A DNA stretch of 64,000 nucleotides from NCBI RefSeq assembly GCF_000278115.1, contig NZ_JH725119.1:112220-176219 (forward strand), written 5' to 3'. Both the position numbers and the translations under genes were made by a program. Below, one piece after another: positions 41,792 to 51,949 of the stretch (the first letter of the stretch is position 1; each line of letters opens with the position of its first letter). The stretch comes from Bartonella sp. DB5-6. Its GTDB lineage: Bacteria; Pseudomonadota; Alphaproteobacteria; Rhizobiales; Rhizobiaceae. Below the pieces are notes generated by a model. That model saw only the letters and a list, made by a program, of their open reading frames with translations, did no database searches and was not told where the DNA came from.

Positions 41792-43852
41792 TTACACAGT
41801 ACGATTTTTTGCAAAAGATGAACATTCAGCCATAACTGCAGAAGCACGTGCTATCGGATTTGTCAAATAAAAGTCTTTAACCATAGAAGTAAATGCTTGT
41901 CTCTCCAGTGCAATCATTTGTGAACCAAGCGCTTTAAGATTACTTATACCAGAAGGCTCTATATCATCAATGGAACAAAGATGTGGATAATCATTAAACA
42001 AACTCTGTCTTAATTGAGAAAGCGAATCAAAAGGAAGTTTTCGTCCTAAAACATCTGATAAAGCACGTAAAATAGCCCAATCTTCCTTTGCTTCACCTGG
42101 AGCAAAACCCGCCCGATTTGTCATTTGGACACGTCCTTCTGTATTTACAAAAAGTCCTGATTTTTCAGTATAAGCTGACGCCGGCAAAATAACATCAGCA
42201 GCATGTGCACCATTATCACCATGGCTCCCAATATAGATTGTAAAAGCTTCTGTATTGGCTAATTCTATTTCATCCGCACCAAGCAAAAACAGAACTTCAC
42301 TGGTTTTAATAATATTTGCAACCCCAAATTCAGAAATAAAACCAATGTCCAACCCCCCAACAGCCGATGCTGCATTGTGAAGAACACCAAACCCATTCCA
42401 TTCTTCGTTAAGAGCTCCAACGCTATCAGCTAATTTTGCAAGGTTTTTTAAAACAGACAAACCTTCTTTACCTGAAAGAGCTCCCTCTCCAATAAGAATA
42501 AGTGGCTTTTTTGCTTCTTTTAATACATTTAAAAATGCATCTTCACCACGAATAAGAGCACTCAATGCATCAGTACCATCTCCAAGATAAAAATATGGAT
42601 AACGTAAATCGACCCTTTCTCCAATTAATGCAATGGGAAATTGTCCCATTCTTTGGCGCTTGAAAATACGTGCATTTAAAACAGCGGCTTCATGACGCGG
42701 ATTAGATCCCACGATGAGCAATGCATCAGCTTGCTCAATACCTACAATTGTTGGATTAAAAATATAACTCGAGCGCCCTAATTCAGAGGATAAAGCCATT
42801 CCTCTTTGACGACAATCAAAAACCTTTGACCCTAATGAAAGCAGCAATGTTTTAAGTGCATACATTTCTTCTACAGATGCAAGATCTCCTGCAATTGCCC
42901 CAATTTTTTCTGGCAAGGTTTTAGAAATCACCATTTTAATTGTTGCAAAAGCCTCTGTCCAACTTACAGGTTGAAACTTTCCATCTTTGCGCACATATGG
43001 CTTATCAAGGCGCTGAGTGCGTAATCCATCCCAAATAAAACGCGTCTTATCAGAAATCCATTCCTCATTTATATCCTCATTCGTACGCGGCATAATCCGC
43101 ATCACTTCACGACCGCGGCTATCAATGCGGATAGCACTACCAATCGCATCCATCACATCAATTGATTCCGTCTTTACTAATTCCCATGGACGTGCATGAA
43201 ATGCATAGGGTCTTGAAGTTAAAGCTCCCACTGGACAAAGATCAATAACATTTCCTTGTAACTCAGATGTCATTGCTTTTTCAAGATATGTCGTAATTTC
43301 AGCATCTTCACCACGACCTATCAAACCAAGCTCAGAAATCCCCGCCACTTCCGTCGTAAAACGCACACAACGTGTACAATGAATACACCGTGTCATAACA
43401 GTTTTCACAAGTGGTCCAATATACTTATCTTCTACCGCACGCTTATTTTCTGTATAACGAGAACAATCGCGCCCATAGAGCATTGCTTGATCCTGAAGAT
43501 CGCATTCTCCCCCTTGATCACATACAGGACAATCCAAAGGATGATTGATGAGAAGAAACTCCATAACACCTTCACGCGCTTTTTTAACCATCTCCGTGTT
43601 GGTAAAAATTTCCGGTACTTCACCATTAGGGCCTAAGCGTAAATCACGAACTCCCATGGCACAAGAAGCTTGAGGTTTTTGAGGACCGCCTTTGACTTCA
43701 ACTAAGCACATGCGACAATTCCCAGCAATTGATAAAGATTCATGAAAACAAAAACGGGGTACTTCCGCACCAGCTGCCTCAGCTGCCTGAAGCAACGTAT
43801 AATAATCAGGAACCTCAATCTCTTTACCATCAACTTTGATATTTATCATCAC
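41792..43852 (-). CDS. nuoG: NADH-quinone oxidoreductase subunit G
   Basis: This is a 686-residue peripheral-arm subunit with several Fe-S clusters. The N-terminal ferredoxin domain binds [2Fe-2S] N1b (CFHESLSIAGNCRMC), then come the histidine-ligated cluster (HPLDCPVCDQGGECDLQ) and CIHCTRCVRF. The rest is a molybdopterin-oxidoreductase-like domain that has lost its cofactor. The extra cluster N7 of some bacteria is not apparent. It follows nuoF after a 62-bp gap. Confidence 0.95.
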   Translation of the reverse strand: MMINIKVDGKEIEVPDYYTLLQAAEAAGAEVPRFCFHESLSIAGNCRMCLVEVKGGPQKPQASCAMGVRDLRLGPNGEVPEIFTNTEMVKKAREGVMEFLLINHPLDCPVCDQGGECDLQDQAMLYGRDCSRYTENKRAVEDKYIGPLVKTVMTRCIHCTRCVRFTTEVAGISELGLIGRGEDAEITTYLEKAMTSELQGNVIDLCPVGALTSRPYAFHARPWELVKTESIDVMDAIGSAIRIDSRGREVMRIMPRTNEDINEEWISDKTRFIWDGLRTQRLDKPYVRKDGKFQPVSWTEAFATIKMVISKTLPEKIGAIAGDLASVEEMYALKTLLLSLGSKVFDCRQRGMALSSELGRSSYIFNPTIVGIEQADALLIVGSNPRHEAAVLNARIFKRQRMGQFPIALIGERVDLRYPYFYLGDGTDALSALIRGEDAFLNVLKEAKKPLILIGEGALSGKEGLSVLKNLAKLADSVGALNEEWNGFGVLHNAASAVGGLDIGFISEFGVANIIKTSEVLFLLGADEIELANTEAFTIYIGSHGDNGAHAADVILPASAYTEKSGLFVNTEGRVQMTNRAGFAPGEAKEDWAILRALSDVLGRKLPFDSLSQLRQSLFNDYPHLCSIDDIEPSGISNLKALGSQMIALERQAFTSMVKDFYLTNPIARASAVMAECSSFAKNRTV

Positions 43853-43914
43853 TTATCCAGCCTGCAGATAATCCACTCATAACTTGCATTCTGTTACTTT
43901 AAAAACAAAATTTT

Positions 43915-45222
43915 CTACCCAATCGCTTCCAAAGCAATATTTTTTCTTTGAACTATATTTCGCGTATAATCATCAATTCTACGCTCAATTTCTGAACGAA
44001 AATTACGTATCAATCCCTGTATAGGCCATGCGGCTGCATCACCGAGTGCGCAAATAGTGTGTCCTTCAACTTGTTGAGATACTTCAAACAAAAGATCAAT
44101 CTCGCGTTTTTGCGCTTTTCCTTCAACCATACGCCCCAAAAGACGCATCATCCAACCCGTACCTTCACGACATGGTGTACACTGCCCACAGCTTTCATGC
44201 TTGAAAAAAGCGGCTATACGCCAAATTGCCTTGATAATATCAGTCGATTTATCCATAACAATCACACCACCTGTACCAAAAGAAGATCCAACATCTCGCA
44301 TCCCATCGAAATCCATGATCGCATCGATCATATCCTCACCACGAACGACTGGACAAGAAGCACCTCCTGGAATAACTGCTAAAAGATTATTCCATCCACC
44401 ACGAATACCGCCTGTATGTTTTTCAATTAATTCGCGGAAAGACACACCAAGGGCTTCTTCAAATGTACAAGGTGCATTAACATGCCCAGAAACCATAAAC
44501 AATTTCGTTCCAACATTATTTGCACGCCCAATTGAGGAAAACCACGAAGCACCCCGACGCAAAATTGTTGGAACAACAGCTATGGATTCTACATTATTTA
44601 CTGTTGTTGGACAGCCATAAATTCCCATATTTGCGGGGAATGGCGGCTTAAGCCGCGGTTGTCCCTTTTTCCCTTCAAGACTTTCGAGAAGAGCCGTTTC
44701 TTCGCCACAAATATAAGCACCCGCACCATGATGAATAATAATATCGCATGCATGCCCATATTTTGTTTTTTTACCGAGTAAGCCCGCATCATAACACGCA
44801 TCAACAGCAGCTTGAAGTGCTTCACGTTCACGAATATATTCACCACGAATATAAATAAAAGCAACATTTGCCCCCATCGCAAAAGTAGCAAGTGCACATC
44901 CTTCAATTAAAGTATGAGGTTCATGCCGTAAAATATCACGGTCTTTACATGTTCCAGGTTCCGATTCATCAGCATTCACAACCAAATAATGGGGACGACC
45001 ATCACTCTCTTTAGGCATAAAAGACCACTTCATTCCAGTAGGAAAACCAGCACCACCACGACCACGCAAACCTGATGCCTTCATTTCATTAATGATCCAA
45101 TCACGGCCTTTTTCAATAATTGCCTTAGTACCATCCCAATGCCCACGTGACATTGCAGCTTTCAATGATTTATCTTTCAAACCATAAATATTGGTGAAAA
45201 TGCGATCTTTATCCGCCAGCAT
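43915..45222 (-). CDS. nuoF: NADH-quinone oxidoreductase subunit F
   Basis: This is the 435-residue NADH-binding flavoprotein of complex I. The glycine-rich NADH/FMN region is [16 protein letters not shown] and the [13 protein letters not shown] segment belongs to the FMN site. Cluster N3 ligands are in [12 protein letters not shown] plus a later cysteine in [12 protein letters not shown]. It transfers electrons from NADH to NuoE and NuoG. The gap to nuoE is 170 bp, the widest in the operon. Confidence 0.96.
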   Translation of the reverse strand: MLADKDRIFTNIYGLKDKSLKAAMSRGHWDGTKAIIEKGRDWIINEMKASGLRGRGGAGFPTGMKWSFMPKESDGRPHYLVVNADESEPGTCKDRDILRHEPHTLIEGCALATFAMGANVAFIYIRGEYIREREALQAAVDACYDAGLLGKKTKYGHACDIIIHHGAGAYICGEETALLESLEGKKGQPRLKPPFPANMGIYGCPTTVNNVESIAVVPTILRRGASWFSSIGRANNVGTKLFMVSGHVNAPCTFEEALGVSFRELIEKHTGGIRGGWNNLLAVIPGGASCPVVRGEDMIDAIMDFDGMRDVGSSFGTGGVIVMDKSTDIIKAIWRIAAFFKHESCGQCTPCREGTGWMMRLLGRMVEGKAQKREIDLLFEVSQQVEGHTICALGDAAAWPIQGLIRNFRSEIERRIDDYTRNIVQRKNIALEAIG

Positions 45223-45392
45223 ACCCCATCTTCTTTCCTATAGCCCATAACATTTTAGCATTTCCTCAAACGCAATTCTTAAACAACTGCTCAAAGCTTT
45301 TCATTTTTAGCCAGATGTTGCTTCAATAGATTGAATAATAGACAACTTCTCAAGAAAAAATACCTATTATACTCCCATTTTCTTATCATTCT

Positions 45393-46043
45393 TTATTCTC
45401 TGAATAATTTGTGTAATTTCTTTTTTTCTGCATCCGCATCAATTAAAGAAGTTAAACCGCTAATTGGCTCCGATGATTTACGACTACTTTGCGGACCAAC
45501 TGTTATCTCAGAACCTTTACCTGCTTCAAATGCATCAATAATTTCTTCAAGACGTTCAGCTGTAAGATCTTCATAAGTATCTTTAAAAATCATAACCATA
45601 GGAGCATTTACACAAGCGCCAAGGCATTCCACTTCTTCCCACGATAATGTTCCATCTTTATTGGTAACAAAAGGTTCATGATGAATTTTTTTCTGGCAAA
45701 CTTTAATCAATTCACTAGAACCACGTAACATACAAGGAGTTGTACCACAAACTTGAATATGCGCCCTTGTTCCAACTGGTTGAAGCTGAAACTGAGTATA
45801 AAAAGTCGCAACTTCCAAAACACGAATATAAGCCATGGAAAGAATTTGAGCAATATGCTCAATCGCAGCACGTGTTACCCAACCGTCTTGCTCTTGAGCA
45901 CGCATTAATAATGGAATTACAGCGGATTGCTCACGTCCTACAGGATATTTTTCTATGGTATTTTTTACCCATATCTGATTTTCTTTTGTGAAAGAAAACT
46001 CCGCAGGTTGGTAAATATCATCTGCAAGACGGCGCACAGACAT
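45393..46043 (-). CDS. nuoE: NADH-quinone oxidoreductase subunit E
   Basis: This is a 216-residue thioredoxin-like subunit with the [2Fe-2S] cluster N1a. Ligands are in CGTTPCMLRG and CLGACVNAP. After the ferredoxin domain there is a C-terminal extension of about 60 residues, ending in a lysine-rich stretch, that is common in alphaproteobacterial NuoE and absent from E. coli. Its start abuts the nuoD stop by one base. Confidence 0.95.
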   Translation of the reverse strand: MSVRRLADDIYQPAEFSFTKENQIWVKNTIEKYPVGREQSAVIPLLMRAQEQDGWVTRAAIEHIAQILSMAYIRVLEVATFYTQFQLQPVGTRAHIQVCGTTPCMLRGSSELIKVCQKKIHHEPFVTNKDGTLSWEEVECLGACVNAPMVMIFKDTYEDLTAERLEEIIDAFEAGKGSEITVGPQSSRKSSEPISGLTSLIDADAEKKKLHKLFRE

Positions 46044-47239
46044 TAGCGATCAACCTCCCCAAAAACAATATCTATTGACCCCAAAATAGCTGTAGCATCC
46101 GCTAACATATGACCTCGAGTCAAAAAATCCATGGCTTGAAGATGAGCAAAACCAGGAGCGCGCAACTTAACACGATAAGGCTTATTAGTCCCGTCAGAAA
46201 TAAGATAAACTCCAAACTCACCCTTCGGAGCTTCCACAGCGACGTATACCTCACCAGGAGGAGTATGAAAACCCTCCGTATAAAGCTTGAAATGATGAAT
46301 AAGTGCTTCCATCGAACTTTTCATTTCACACCGCTTTGGGGGCACAATTTTACGATTCAAACTCGAGACTGGTCCACTTTTTTCAGCACCAAGCAAACGA
46401 TCCACACATTGGCGCATAATTTTTGCTGATTGGCGCATTTCTTCCATACGAATCAGATAACGATCATAACAGTCACTGTTCTTACCTACAGGAATATCAA
46501 AATCCATTTCATCATAACATTCATAAGGTTGGCTTTTACGCAAATCCCATGGCACACCAGCTCCGCGAATCATAACTCCAGAAAAACCACGTGCCCAAGC
46601 TTCATCAATACTCACTATGCCAATATCCACGTTACGCTGCTTAAAAATTCGATTTGGCGTCACAAGCGCATCCAGTTTACCAAGAGCAAGAAGAAACGGA
46701 TCAATAAAATTACCAATATCCTCAATTAAAGATTCTGGTAAGTCTTGATGCACACCACCAGGGCGAAAATAATTTGCATGAAGGCGTGCACCACATGCGC
46801 GCTCATAAAAAATCATCAATTTTTCACGTTGCTCGAACCCCCAAAGTGGTGGAGTCAAAGCACCAACATCCATTGCCTGTGTTGTTACATTAAGTAAATG
46901 ATTAAGTATGCGCCCAATTTCAGAAAACAAAACACGTATTAACTGTCCTCGCTTGGGCACCTCAACACCCAATAATTTTTCAATAGCAAGCACAAAAGCA
47001 TGCTCCTGATTCATAGGAGCAACATAATCCAAACGATCTAGATAAGGACCAGCTTGAAGATAAGTTTTTGTTTCCATTAATTTTTCGGTACCGCGATGCA
47101 ATAATCCAATATGTGGATCTACACGCTCAACAACTTCACCGTCCAATTCCAGAACCATACGCAAAACCCCATGCGCAGCAGGATGCTGCGGTCCAAAATT
47201 GATATTAAAGTTCCGAACATTGACCTCAGCCACAATCAA
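46043..47239 (-). CDS. nuoD: NADH-quinone oxidoreductase subunit D
   Basis: This is the 398-residue 49-kDa subunit homologue, related to hydrogenase large subunits, which lines the quinone-binding pocket. Family segments are [21 protein letters not shown] (histidine near the quinone head group), [14 protein letters not shown] and the [11 protein letters not shown] region at the end. It is separate from nuoC, unlike the fused NuoCD of E. coli. It starts 115 bp after the nuoC stop. Confidence 0.96.
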   Translation of the reverse strand: MIVAEVNVRNFNINFGPQHPAAHGVLRMVLELDGEVVERVDPHIGLLHRGTEKLMETKTYLQAGPYLDRLDYVAPMNQEHAFVLAIEKLLGVEVPKRGQLIRVLFSEIGRILNHLLNVTTQAMDVGALTPPLWGFEQREKLMIFYERACGARLHANYFRPGGVHQDLPESLIEDIGNFIDPFLLALGKLDALVTPNRIFKQRNVDIGIVSIDEAWARGFSGVMIRGAGVPWDLRKSQPYECYDEMDFDIPVGKNSDCYDRYLIRMEEMRQSAKIMRQCVDRLLGAEKSGPVSSLNRKIVPPKRCEMKSSMEALIHHFKLYTEGFHTPPGEVYVAVEAPKGEFGVYLISDGTNKPYRVKLRAPGFAHLQAMDFLTRGHMLADATAILGSIDIVFGEVDR

Positions 47240-47354
47240 CCCCTTAAGTTTTTTACTTCATATCAAATGTTAATAAAAAACTTTATCATACTAAAATACT
47301 TAATTATTTTACAATTCTATTACTTTTATTATGGAACCCTATGAGCTCCAAATA

Positions 47355-47966
47355 TCATTTCTTGACATCCACTTTTTCATCACACGGCAATACATATTCC
47401 CCTCCTTCCCAAGGAGAAAGAAAATCAAAACTGCGCATCTCTTGACGCAAAACCACAGGTTCATAAATCACCCTCTTTGCTTCATTATCATAGCGACATT
47501 CAACAAATCCTGTCACTGGAAAATCTTTACGCAAAGGATGTCCTTCAAATCCATAGTCAGTTAAAATCCGTCTTAAATCAGGATGACCTGAAAATAAAAT
47601 TCCGTACATATCGTACGCCTCACGCTCATACCACTCGGCTCCGGGATAAATCGAGCATACAGAAGCAACGGGGGTATTTTCATCTGTACGGACCTTTACA
47701 CGCAAACGCAAATTCTCGCGAGGAGATAATAATTGGTAAGAAACATCAAAACGTTTATCACGAGAAGGATAATCAACACCGCTAATGTCTGTAATATTAA
47801 TAAACTGACAGCGAGAATCATCACGAACAAACATTAAAACATCCGTAATCGCATTAAGACGCGATATAAGAGTTAATTCACCAAATGCAAAAATCGTTTC
47901 TTCAAGTTTATCCCCTAACTTTTTTTTCAAATAGGTAGCAAGTTCAACTAATGATTCATTCACCAT
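47355..47966 (-). CDS. nuoC: NADH-quinone oxidoreductase subunit C
   Basis: This is the 203-residue 30-kDa subunit homologue of the peripheral arm. The conserved stretch [20 protein letters not shown] is followed by [16 protein letters not shown], the family signature. It binds no cofactor and stabilises NuoD and NuoB. It lies 12 bp after nuoB. Confidence 0.95.
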   Translation of the reverse strand: MVNESLVELATYLKKKLGDKLEETIFAFGELTLISRLNAITDVLMFVRDDSRCQFINITDISGVDYPSRDKRFDVSYQLLSPRENLRLRVKVRTDENTPVASVCSIYPGAEWYEREAYDMYGILFSGHPDLRRILTDYGFEGHPLRKDFPVTGFVECRYDNEAKRVIYEPVVLRQEMRSFDFLSPWEGGEYVLPCDEKVDVKK

Positions 47967-47978
47967 GAATAAAGCTCC

Positions 47979-48560
47979 CTATCGCTCTATAGAACCAGTA
48001 CGACGGATTTTTTTCTGCAACAATAATATACCATATAGCAATGCTTCCGCCGTAGGTGGACACCCTGGAACATAAATATCCACAGGTACAATACGATCAC
48101 ATCCACGTACAACTGAATAAGAGTAATGATAATACCCCCCACCATTGGCACACGATCCCATAGAAATCACATAACGCGGCTCTGGCATTTGATCATACAC
48201 TTTCCTTAAAGCAGGTGCCATTTTATTTGTTAAAGTACCCGCTACCACCATTACATCTGATTGGCGGGGTGACGCGCGTGGCGCATATCCAAAACGCTCA
48301 TTATCGTAATGAGGCATTGAACACTGCATCATTTCAATAGCACAACAAGCCAAACCAAAACTCATCCACATTAAAGAACCAGTACGCGCCCAAGTAATTA
48401 AAGCATCTGCCGAAGTAACTAAAAAGCCCTTATCCGATAATTGAGCATTAATATCACGGAAGAATTCATCGTCAGAACCTATCAACTCGCCCGTATTTGG
48501 ATTGATAACCCCTTTTGGTTTTGGAGCGGTAATCGTTGAATTGTTAGATATTAATCCCAT
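47979..48560 (-). CDS. nuoB: NADH-quinone oxidoreductase subunit B
   Basis: This is a 193-residue subunit with cluster N2, the last electron carrier before quinone. The tandem cysteines are in [11 protein letters not shown], and the other two ligands are in [11 protein letters not shown] and [12 protein letters not shown]. The start overlaps the 3' end of nuoA by 10 bp. All four ligands are intact. Confidence 0.96.
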   Translation of the reverse strand: MGLISNNSTITAPKPKGVINPNTGELIGSDDEFFRDINAQLSDKGFLVTSADALITWARTGSLMWMSFGLACCAIEMMQCSMPHYDNERFGYAPRASPRQSDVMVVAGTLTNKMAPALRKVYDQMPEPRYVISMGSCANGGGYYHYSYSVVRGCDRIVPVDIYVPGCPPTAEALLYGILLLQKKIRRTGSIER

Positions 48561-48916
48561 TCAAGAGCTCCTTTTTTCCATTCGTATATAAATCCAATTG
48601 TCAAAAGCGCTAGAAACACAATCATCGACCAAAAGCCGAACATACCTATTGATTCAAATGAAACAGCCCAAGGAAAAAGAAAAGCAACCTCAAGATCAAA
48701 AATAATAAACAAAATCGATACTAAATAAAAACGAATATCAAACTTCATGCGCGCATCATCAAACGAATTAAATCCACATTCATAAGCTGATAATTTTTCA
48801 GGATCAGGAGAGCGATAAGCCACGATATAGGGCATAATTAAAAGAACTCCCGCAATAACTGCTGAAACAATGATAAAGATTAAAACTGGTAAATAAGAGC
48901 CCAATAAATGAGTCAT
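48551..48916 (-). CDS. nuoA: NADH-quinone oxidoreductase subunit A
   Basis: This is a 121-residue membrane subunit with three helices and the conserved loop [20 protein letters not shown], which carries the cysteine near the quinone entry. It is the first gene of the complete nuoA-N operon. Its promoter must lie in the 296 bp before it, which otherwise hold no gene up to tRNA-Asp. I could not pick a confident -35/-10 pair. Confidence 0.95.
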   Translation of the reverse strand: MTHLLGSYLPVLIFIIVSAVIAGVLLIMPYIVAYRSPDPEKLSAYECGFNSFDDARMKFDIRFYLVSILFIIFDLEVAFLFPWAVSFESIGMFGFWSMIVFLALLTIGFIYEWKKGALEWD

Positions 48917-49212
48917 AATCCTCTTCCACCTTAATGAAATGATCCGAATTAACGCAATTACTCCACATCGTTAAATTAAATAAGTAATTATAATAACTGC
49001 ACTGTTAATCCCGCTCACACTGCTTGGAGCACATTCCGAGCGATGCTTTTCCTACCCGCATAGGTAACGCAGAGAGAACAAAGACGCAAGTCCTATTCTT
49101 ATAAAAAACGAAAGAATCTAAATTCGAAAAAACATTTTAAAAGCTAGCACTCTAACAGCTATATAACTGATATTTTTGTTCAAGACAGAAATCTCATGAA
49201 GGAGTTACGAAA

Positions 49213-49289
49213 TGGCGCGAGTGACGGGGCTCGAACCCGCGACCTCCGGCGTGACAGGCCAGCACTCTAACCAACTGAGCTACACCCGC
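49213..49289 (-). tRNA. tRNA-Asp (anticodon GUC)
   Basis: This is a 77-nt cloverleaf on the minus strand, starting GCGGGTG and ending CACTCGC-G-CCA, so CCA is encoded. The anticodon loop is CTGTCAC with anticodon GTC. The T-arm GGTTCGAGCC is standard. The acceptor stem pairs fully with one G-U. Confidence 0.96.
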
Positions 49290-49464
49290 GCACTTCTTTT
49301 GAACCAATTCATTATTGGTATAAGCGGTCGTGTAAGGTGTTCATTCGTTTATGTCAAGAAGACTTATGCATTTTTTTAAAAAAATCATCAAATGCTATCT
49401 TTATTCTTGCGTTTGTAAAAATTTTTCCTTAAGGAGTGTCTATTCAATTGCTGGTCATTGCATT

Positions 49465-49540
49465 GGGCGATTAGCTCAGCTGGTAGAGCGCCTCGTTTAC
49501 ACCGAGGATGTCGGGAGTTCGAGTCTCTCATCGCCCACCA
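49465..49540 (+). tRNA. tRNA-Val (anticodon UAC)
   Basis: This is a 76-nt cloverleaf from GGGCGAT to ATCGCCC-A-CCA. The anticodon stem-loop CTCGT-TTACACC-GAG gives anticodon TAC, which decodes valine GTA/GTG. Sequence directly downstream is repeated after the second tRNA-Val gene of this window (52871-52945). Confidence 0.95.
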
Positions 49541-49866
49541 TATAACTTTATATCCGTATTAACTTATTGATGTTTCACGTGTTTTTTTAAGTGAGGGATG
49601 CCTAAATAAAAGTAAGAAAATAGGATTTTTTAACATTTCTTTACAACAGTAGCATTTTCTTTGCGCTTCGCTAATTTCTCTAATATTTTTTTGAATGCTT
49701 CTAAATCCTCTTGTGAAAAAACATTTAAACGTCTAACAAACATGTCCACAGTTTCACGACTTAACGGACGAGAAGATTTGATTGTAAAATTTGTGCGAGA
49801 GACATCTGATTCTTTTCTCGAAAGTTCTGCCGCCTCTTGATCTAAAGTGTAGAGTTCAATTTTCTA
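49541..49866. repeat. Post-tRNA-Val repeat, copy 1 (partner 52946-53265)
   Basis: The segment begins right after the CCA of tRNA-Val(UAC) and is similar throughout to the segment after tRNA-Val(GAC). Shared marks include TAACTTTATAT, GGGATGC-TAAATAAAA, TTTTTAACATTTCT and ACAACAGTAGCATTTTCTTT. It stops at a TTTTCT junction near 49861, where a different repeat begins. It carries the 3' part of the XRE regulator gene. Confidence 0.85.
49630..49863 (-). pseudogene. 5'-truncated copy of the XRE-type regulator
   Basis: The open minus-strand frame reads KIELYTLDQEAAEL...SRPLSRETVDMFVRRL...KENATVVKKC and aligns end to end with the C-terminal 75 residues or so of the regulator at 53034-53411 (KIIELYGLDKAMASL...KENATVVEKC). 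The helix-turn-helix half is missing: the homology breaks at 49863, where unrelated repeat sequence is joined. The remaining frame has no stop, which suggests either recent truncation or little time for decay. Confidence 0.82.
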
Positions 49867-50106
49867 AGCTTTCACAGACTTTTTAAAAATCTTCAAAGCT
49901 TTTTCAAAGACCTTTCAAAGCCTTCTATCATTTTTGCTGCCAAATTTTGATTTTTGCTACTTTTTTTTGTAATTTTAGGTGTCAAAACCCATTTTGAAAA
50001 AACGCGCATTAATGATAAAAAATAGTCATAAAAACAATAAATTACTACGTATTCCTACCTAATCTCACCTCTTCCTACTTAGTATAAAACCTACTGTCAA
50101 ACTACA
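49860..50106. repeat. Island-end repeat, copy 1 (partner 56573-56826)
   Basis: About 245 bp runs from TTTTCTAAGCTTT to GTCAAACTACA, clearly similar to 56573-56826 in the same orientation. Shared blocks are GCTTTTTCAAAGACCTTTCA, AAAGCCTTCT, GTGTCAAAA-CC and AAAACCTACTGTCAAACTACA. It does not encode an obvious protein. Here it is fused directly to the truncated regulator. At the partner site it closes the prophage remnant. Confidence 0.85.
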
Positions 50107-50249
50107 GTGAATGAAACGATTGTCTTTTAGCAGGTATGAAGCTTTAAAAATCTGTTTCATTTCCTCAATGTACAGCGATATATGGTAGAATAATTGCTAT
50201 AAACTAGGAATAGGTAGTTTTATTCAAATAGCTCTTTTTTTGATAGAAA

Positions 50250-50281
50250 ATATATAAAACGCGAGACCTCTGTCTCGCGTT
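50250..50281 (-). terminator. Intrinsic terminator of the hsp20 gene
   Basis: AACGCGAGAC-AGAG-GTCTCGCGTT forms a perfect 10-bp stem (50258-50281) on the minus strand, followed by TTATATATTTT. It sits 39 bp after the hsp20 stop. Confidence 0.8.
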
Positions 50282-50320
50282 ATTTCTCTACCTCAATAAT
50301 AAGATAGAAGGAATTAATAA

Positions 50321-50818
50321 TCATTCAGTTTTCTCAACTTCTAAATTTGCTTTACTCATAGTATGATTATTATCATTTTTCATGGCAGATATTGATGTCT
50401 GCACAGCTATCTTTTTTGGTTTTAATTCAGCTGGCGTTTCTCTTTTAAGCTGAATATGAAGAAGTCCATCACCAAGCTCTGCTCCAATAACTTTAACGTG
50501 ATCAGCTAAATGGAAACGCCGCTCAAAAGCACGTGACGCAATACCTCGATAAAGGAATTCTCGTTCTTCATCATCATTTTCAGGACTTCTCTGCCCCTTA
50601 ACGATCAGCTGATTGCAATGCGTTTCGATATCGATTTCATCTTGAGAAAAACCAGCAACAGCCATAGAAATTCTATAAGAATCTTCAGTTAAACGCTCAA
50701 TGTTATAAGGTGGATAAGAAGAAACATCCTCAAGTTGAGTCCTAGAATCAAACCAGTTAAAAAGATGATCAAAACCTACTGTTGAACGATAAAATGGTGA
50801 AAAATCTACTTGACGCAT
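50321..50818 (-). CDS. Small heat-shock protein, Hsp20/IbpA family
   Basis: This is a 165-residue alpha-crystallin-type chaperone that holds unfolding proteins. A short N-terminal arm (FDHLFNWFD) precedes the alpha-crystallin domain, about residues 35-130. That domain has the YRISMAVAGF and LLHIQL strands, the G-x-L segment GDGLLHI, and a later KPKKIAVQT tail near the I-x-V anchor. ATG at 50818 follows AAAGGAGGG, a very strong ribosome site. A longer frame from 50878 has none. The strong site lies in a predicted thermolabile hairpin. It is divergent from the hydrolase at 51083. Confidence 0.92.
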   Translation of the reverse strand: MRQVDFSPFYRSTVGFDHLFNWFDSRTQLEDVSSYPPYNIERLTEDSYRISMAVAGFSQDEIDIETHCNQLIVKGQRSPENDDEEREFLYRGIASRAFERRFHLADHVKVIGAELGDGLLHIQLKRETPAELKPKKIAVQTSISAMKNDNNHTMSKANLEVEKTE

Positions 50819-50926
50819 AGTATTGCCCTCCTTTAGAGCGACTACAATTAATTGACTCACTAAGTTTCCGAATGGCAAACTGTCCGTGAACCAACGGCCC
50901 AGAGTAGCGACCGCATCATTTATCTG
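50819..50926 (-). promoter_or_regulatory. Candidate ROSE-type RNA thermometer and heat promoter of hsp20
   Basis: On the minus strand the last leader hairpin is GCUCU-AAAGG-AGGGC (50825-50839), which buries the Shine-Dalgarno sequence. It is preceded by U-C, giving UCGCU, which fits the U(U/C)GCU core of ROSE elements. TTGAAA (50944-50949) and CAGATA (50921-50926), with a 17-base spacer, form a possible promoter giving a leader of about 95 nt, close to usual ROSE length. ROSE elements are known upstream of hsp20 genes in Rhizobiales. The rest of the fold was not computed. Confidence 0.5.
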
Positions 50927-51082
50927 GTAACTGTTCTATCCTATTTCAACTCTTTTACGCTCGAATTTGTAAAAACATACAAAACAACATAACTGTTTCT
51001 TAATCCTTCTTTATCATTATATATTGAGTCCTCTCGTTATCTCACTTCACTAAGTTGCAAAATACACTGCAAAGGTTATCAA

Positions 51083-51949
51083 TTGGAAACATTTCTTTAT
51101 CACACAAATTGCGATTCTGTTTCTCCCAATATCCGTAATAGCTATCTTAAAATAGCCATGGATCGCGGAGTTCGTGTTATGACAACATACCCTGATATGG
51201 AAAAATCCAAGGGAACAATTGTTATTCTCGGAAACCATACAAATGCTTTAGAAGAATATTTTTTATCAATAAATGAAATTTCTAAACGTGGTTTTCATAC
51301 TGCAATATTTGACTGGTTTGGACGAGAAAATTCACCATTCAATACAAGAAAACAGAGCCGATATCATTATTTCGATATTAACAATGATATTAATGACTTA
51401 AATGAATTTCTTAGAAATGTCATTTATCCTAGTTGTCCACCACCTTACTATATGCTAACCTACGGTATAGGAGGATTGATAGCACTTAGCGGACTGGATC
51501 TTCTTAATCACCAGTTTAAGAAAATGCTCTGCGTTTCTCCCCTTTTTGCACCGTTGGGCAATAAAACAAATGGCTTCCAACATAAATTAACACAATTTTT
51601 TTCTGATATAGGCTTGGGATTCGTACCAGCTAAAAGTGGAAAAAAACACAAACAAACAAAGTCCCCAACATCTCGATGGATGGCATCCGTACTGAATGCA
51701 ATTTCCTCTATGAAAAAAAATATATTTCACGGACATTTGCAAATCCCAACACTGTTTATTCTCGCCAATCAAAACAACATTGCGAATAACATTGAGGTGC
51801 GACAGTTATGCCAACACACACGACTAACAGACAGTATCACCATTACAGGTGCTGAACTTGATACAGTCATGCATGAAGAAAGTTACAAGAAACAATTTTG
51901 GGCTGCCTTCGATGCATTTATTTTCTATGATAATTTATCTATAAATTGA
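51083..51949 (+). CDS. Lysophospholipase-like alpha/beta hydrolase lacking the nucleophile serine
   Basis: This 288-residue protein resembles PldB-like lysophospholipases of Rhizobiales in layout. It has a LYHT start, the IVILGNHTNALEEYF strand-loop, DWFGRENSP (normally DWRGQGxS) and FISPLFAP-like CVSPLFAPLG. Where the family has HSMGG, this protein reads LTYGIGGLIAL, so serine is replaced by glycine and the preceding histidine by tyrosine. It may be an inactive remnant or a non-catalytic protein, although the frame is fully open. The start codon is TTG with a weak AAAGG. The first ATG (51161) would cut the conserved N-terminus. Confidence 0.65.
   Translation: METFLYHTNCDSVSPNIRNSYLKIAMDRGVRVMTTYPDMEKSKGTIVILGNHTNALEEYFLSINEISKRGFHTAIFDWFGRENSPFNTRKQSRYHYFDINNDINDLNEFLRNVIYPSCPPPYYMLTYGIGGLIALSGLDLLNHQFKKMLCVSPLFAPLGNKTNGFQHKLTQFFSDIGLGFVPAKSGKKHKQTKSPTSRWMASVLNAISSMKKNIFHGHLQIPTLFILANQNNIANNIEVRQLCQHTRLTDSITITGAELDTVMHEESYKKQFWAAFDAFIFYDNLSIN

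Noticed and set aside
49351..49545. 64-codon frame overlapping tRNA-Val(UAC)
   Set aside because: It runs through the tRNA gene and has no ribosome site or homology.
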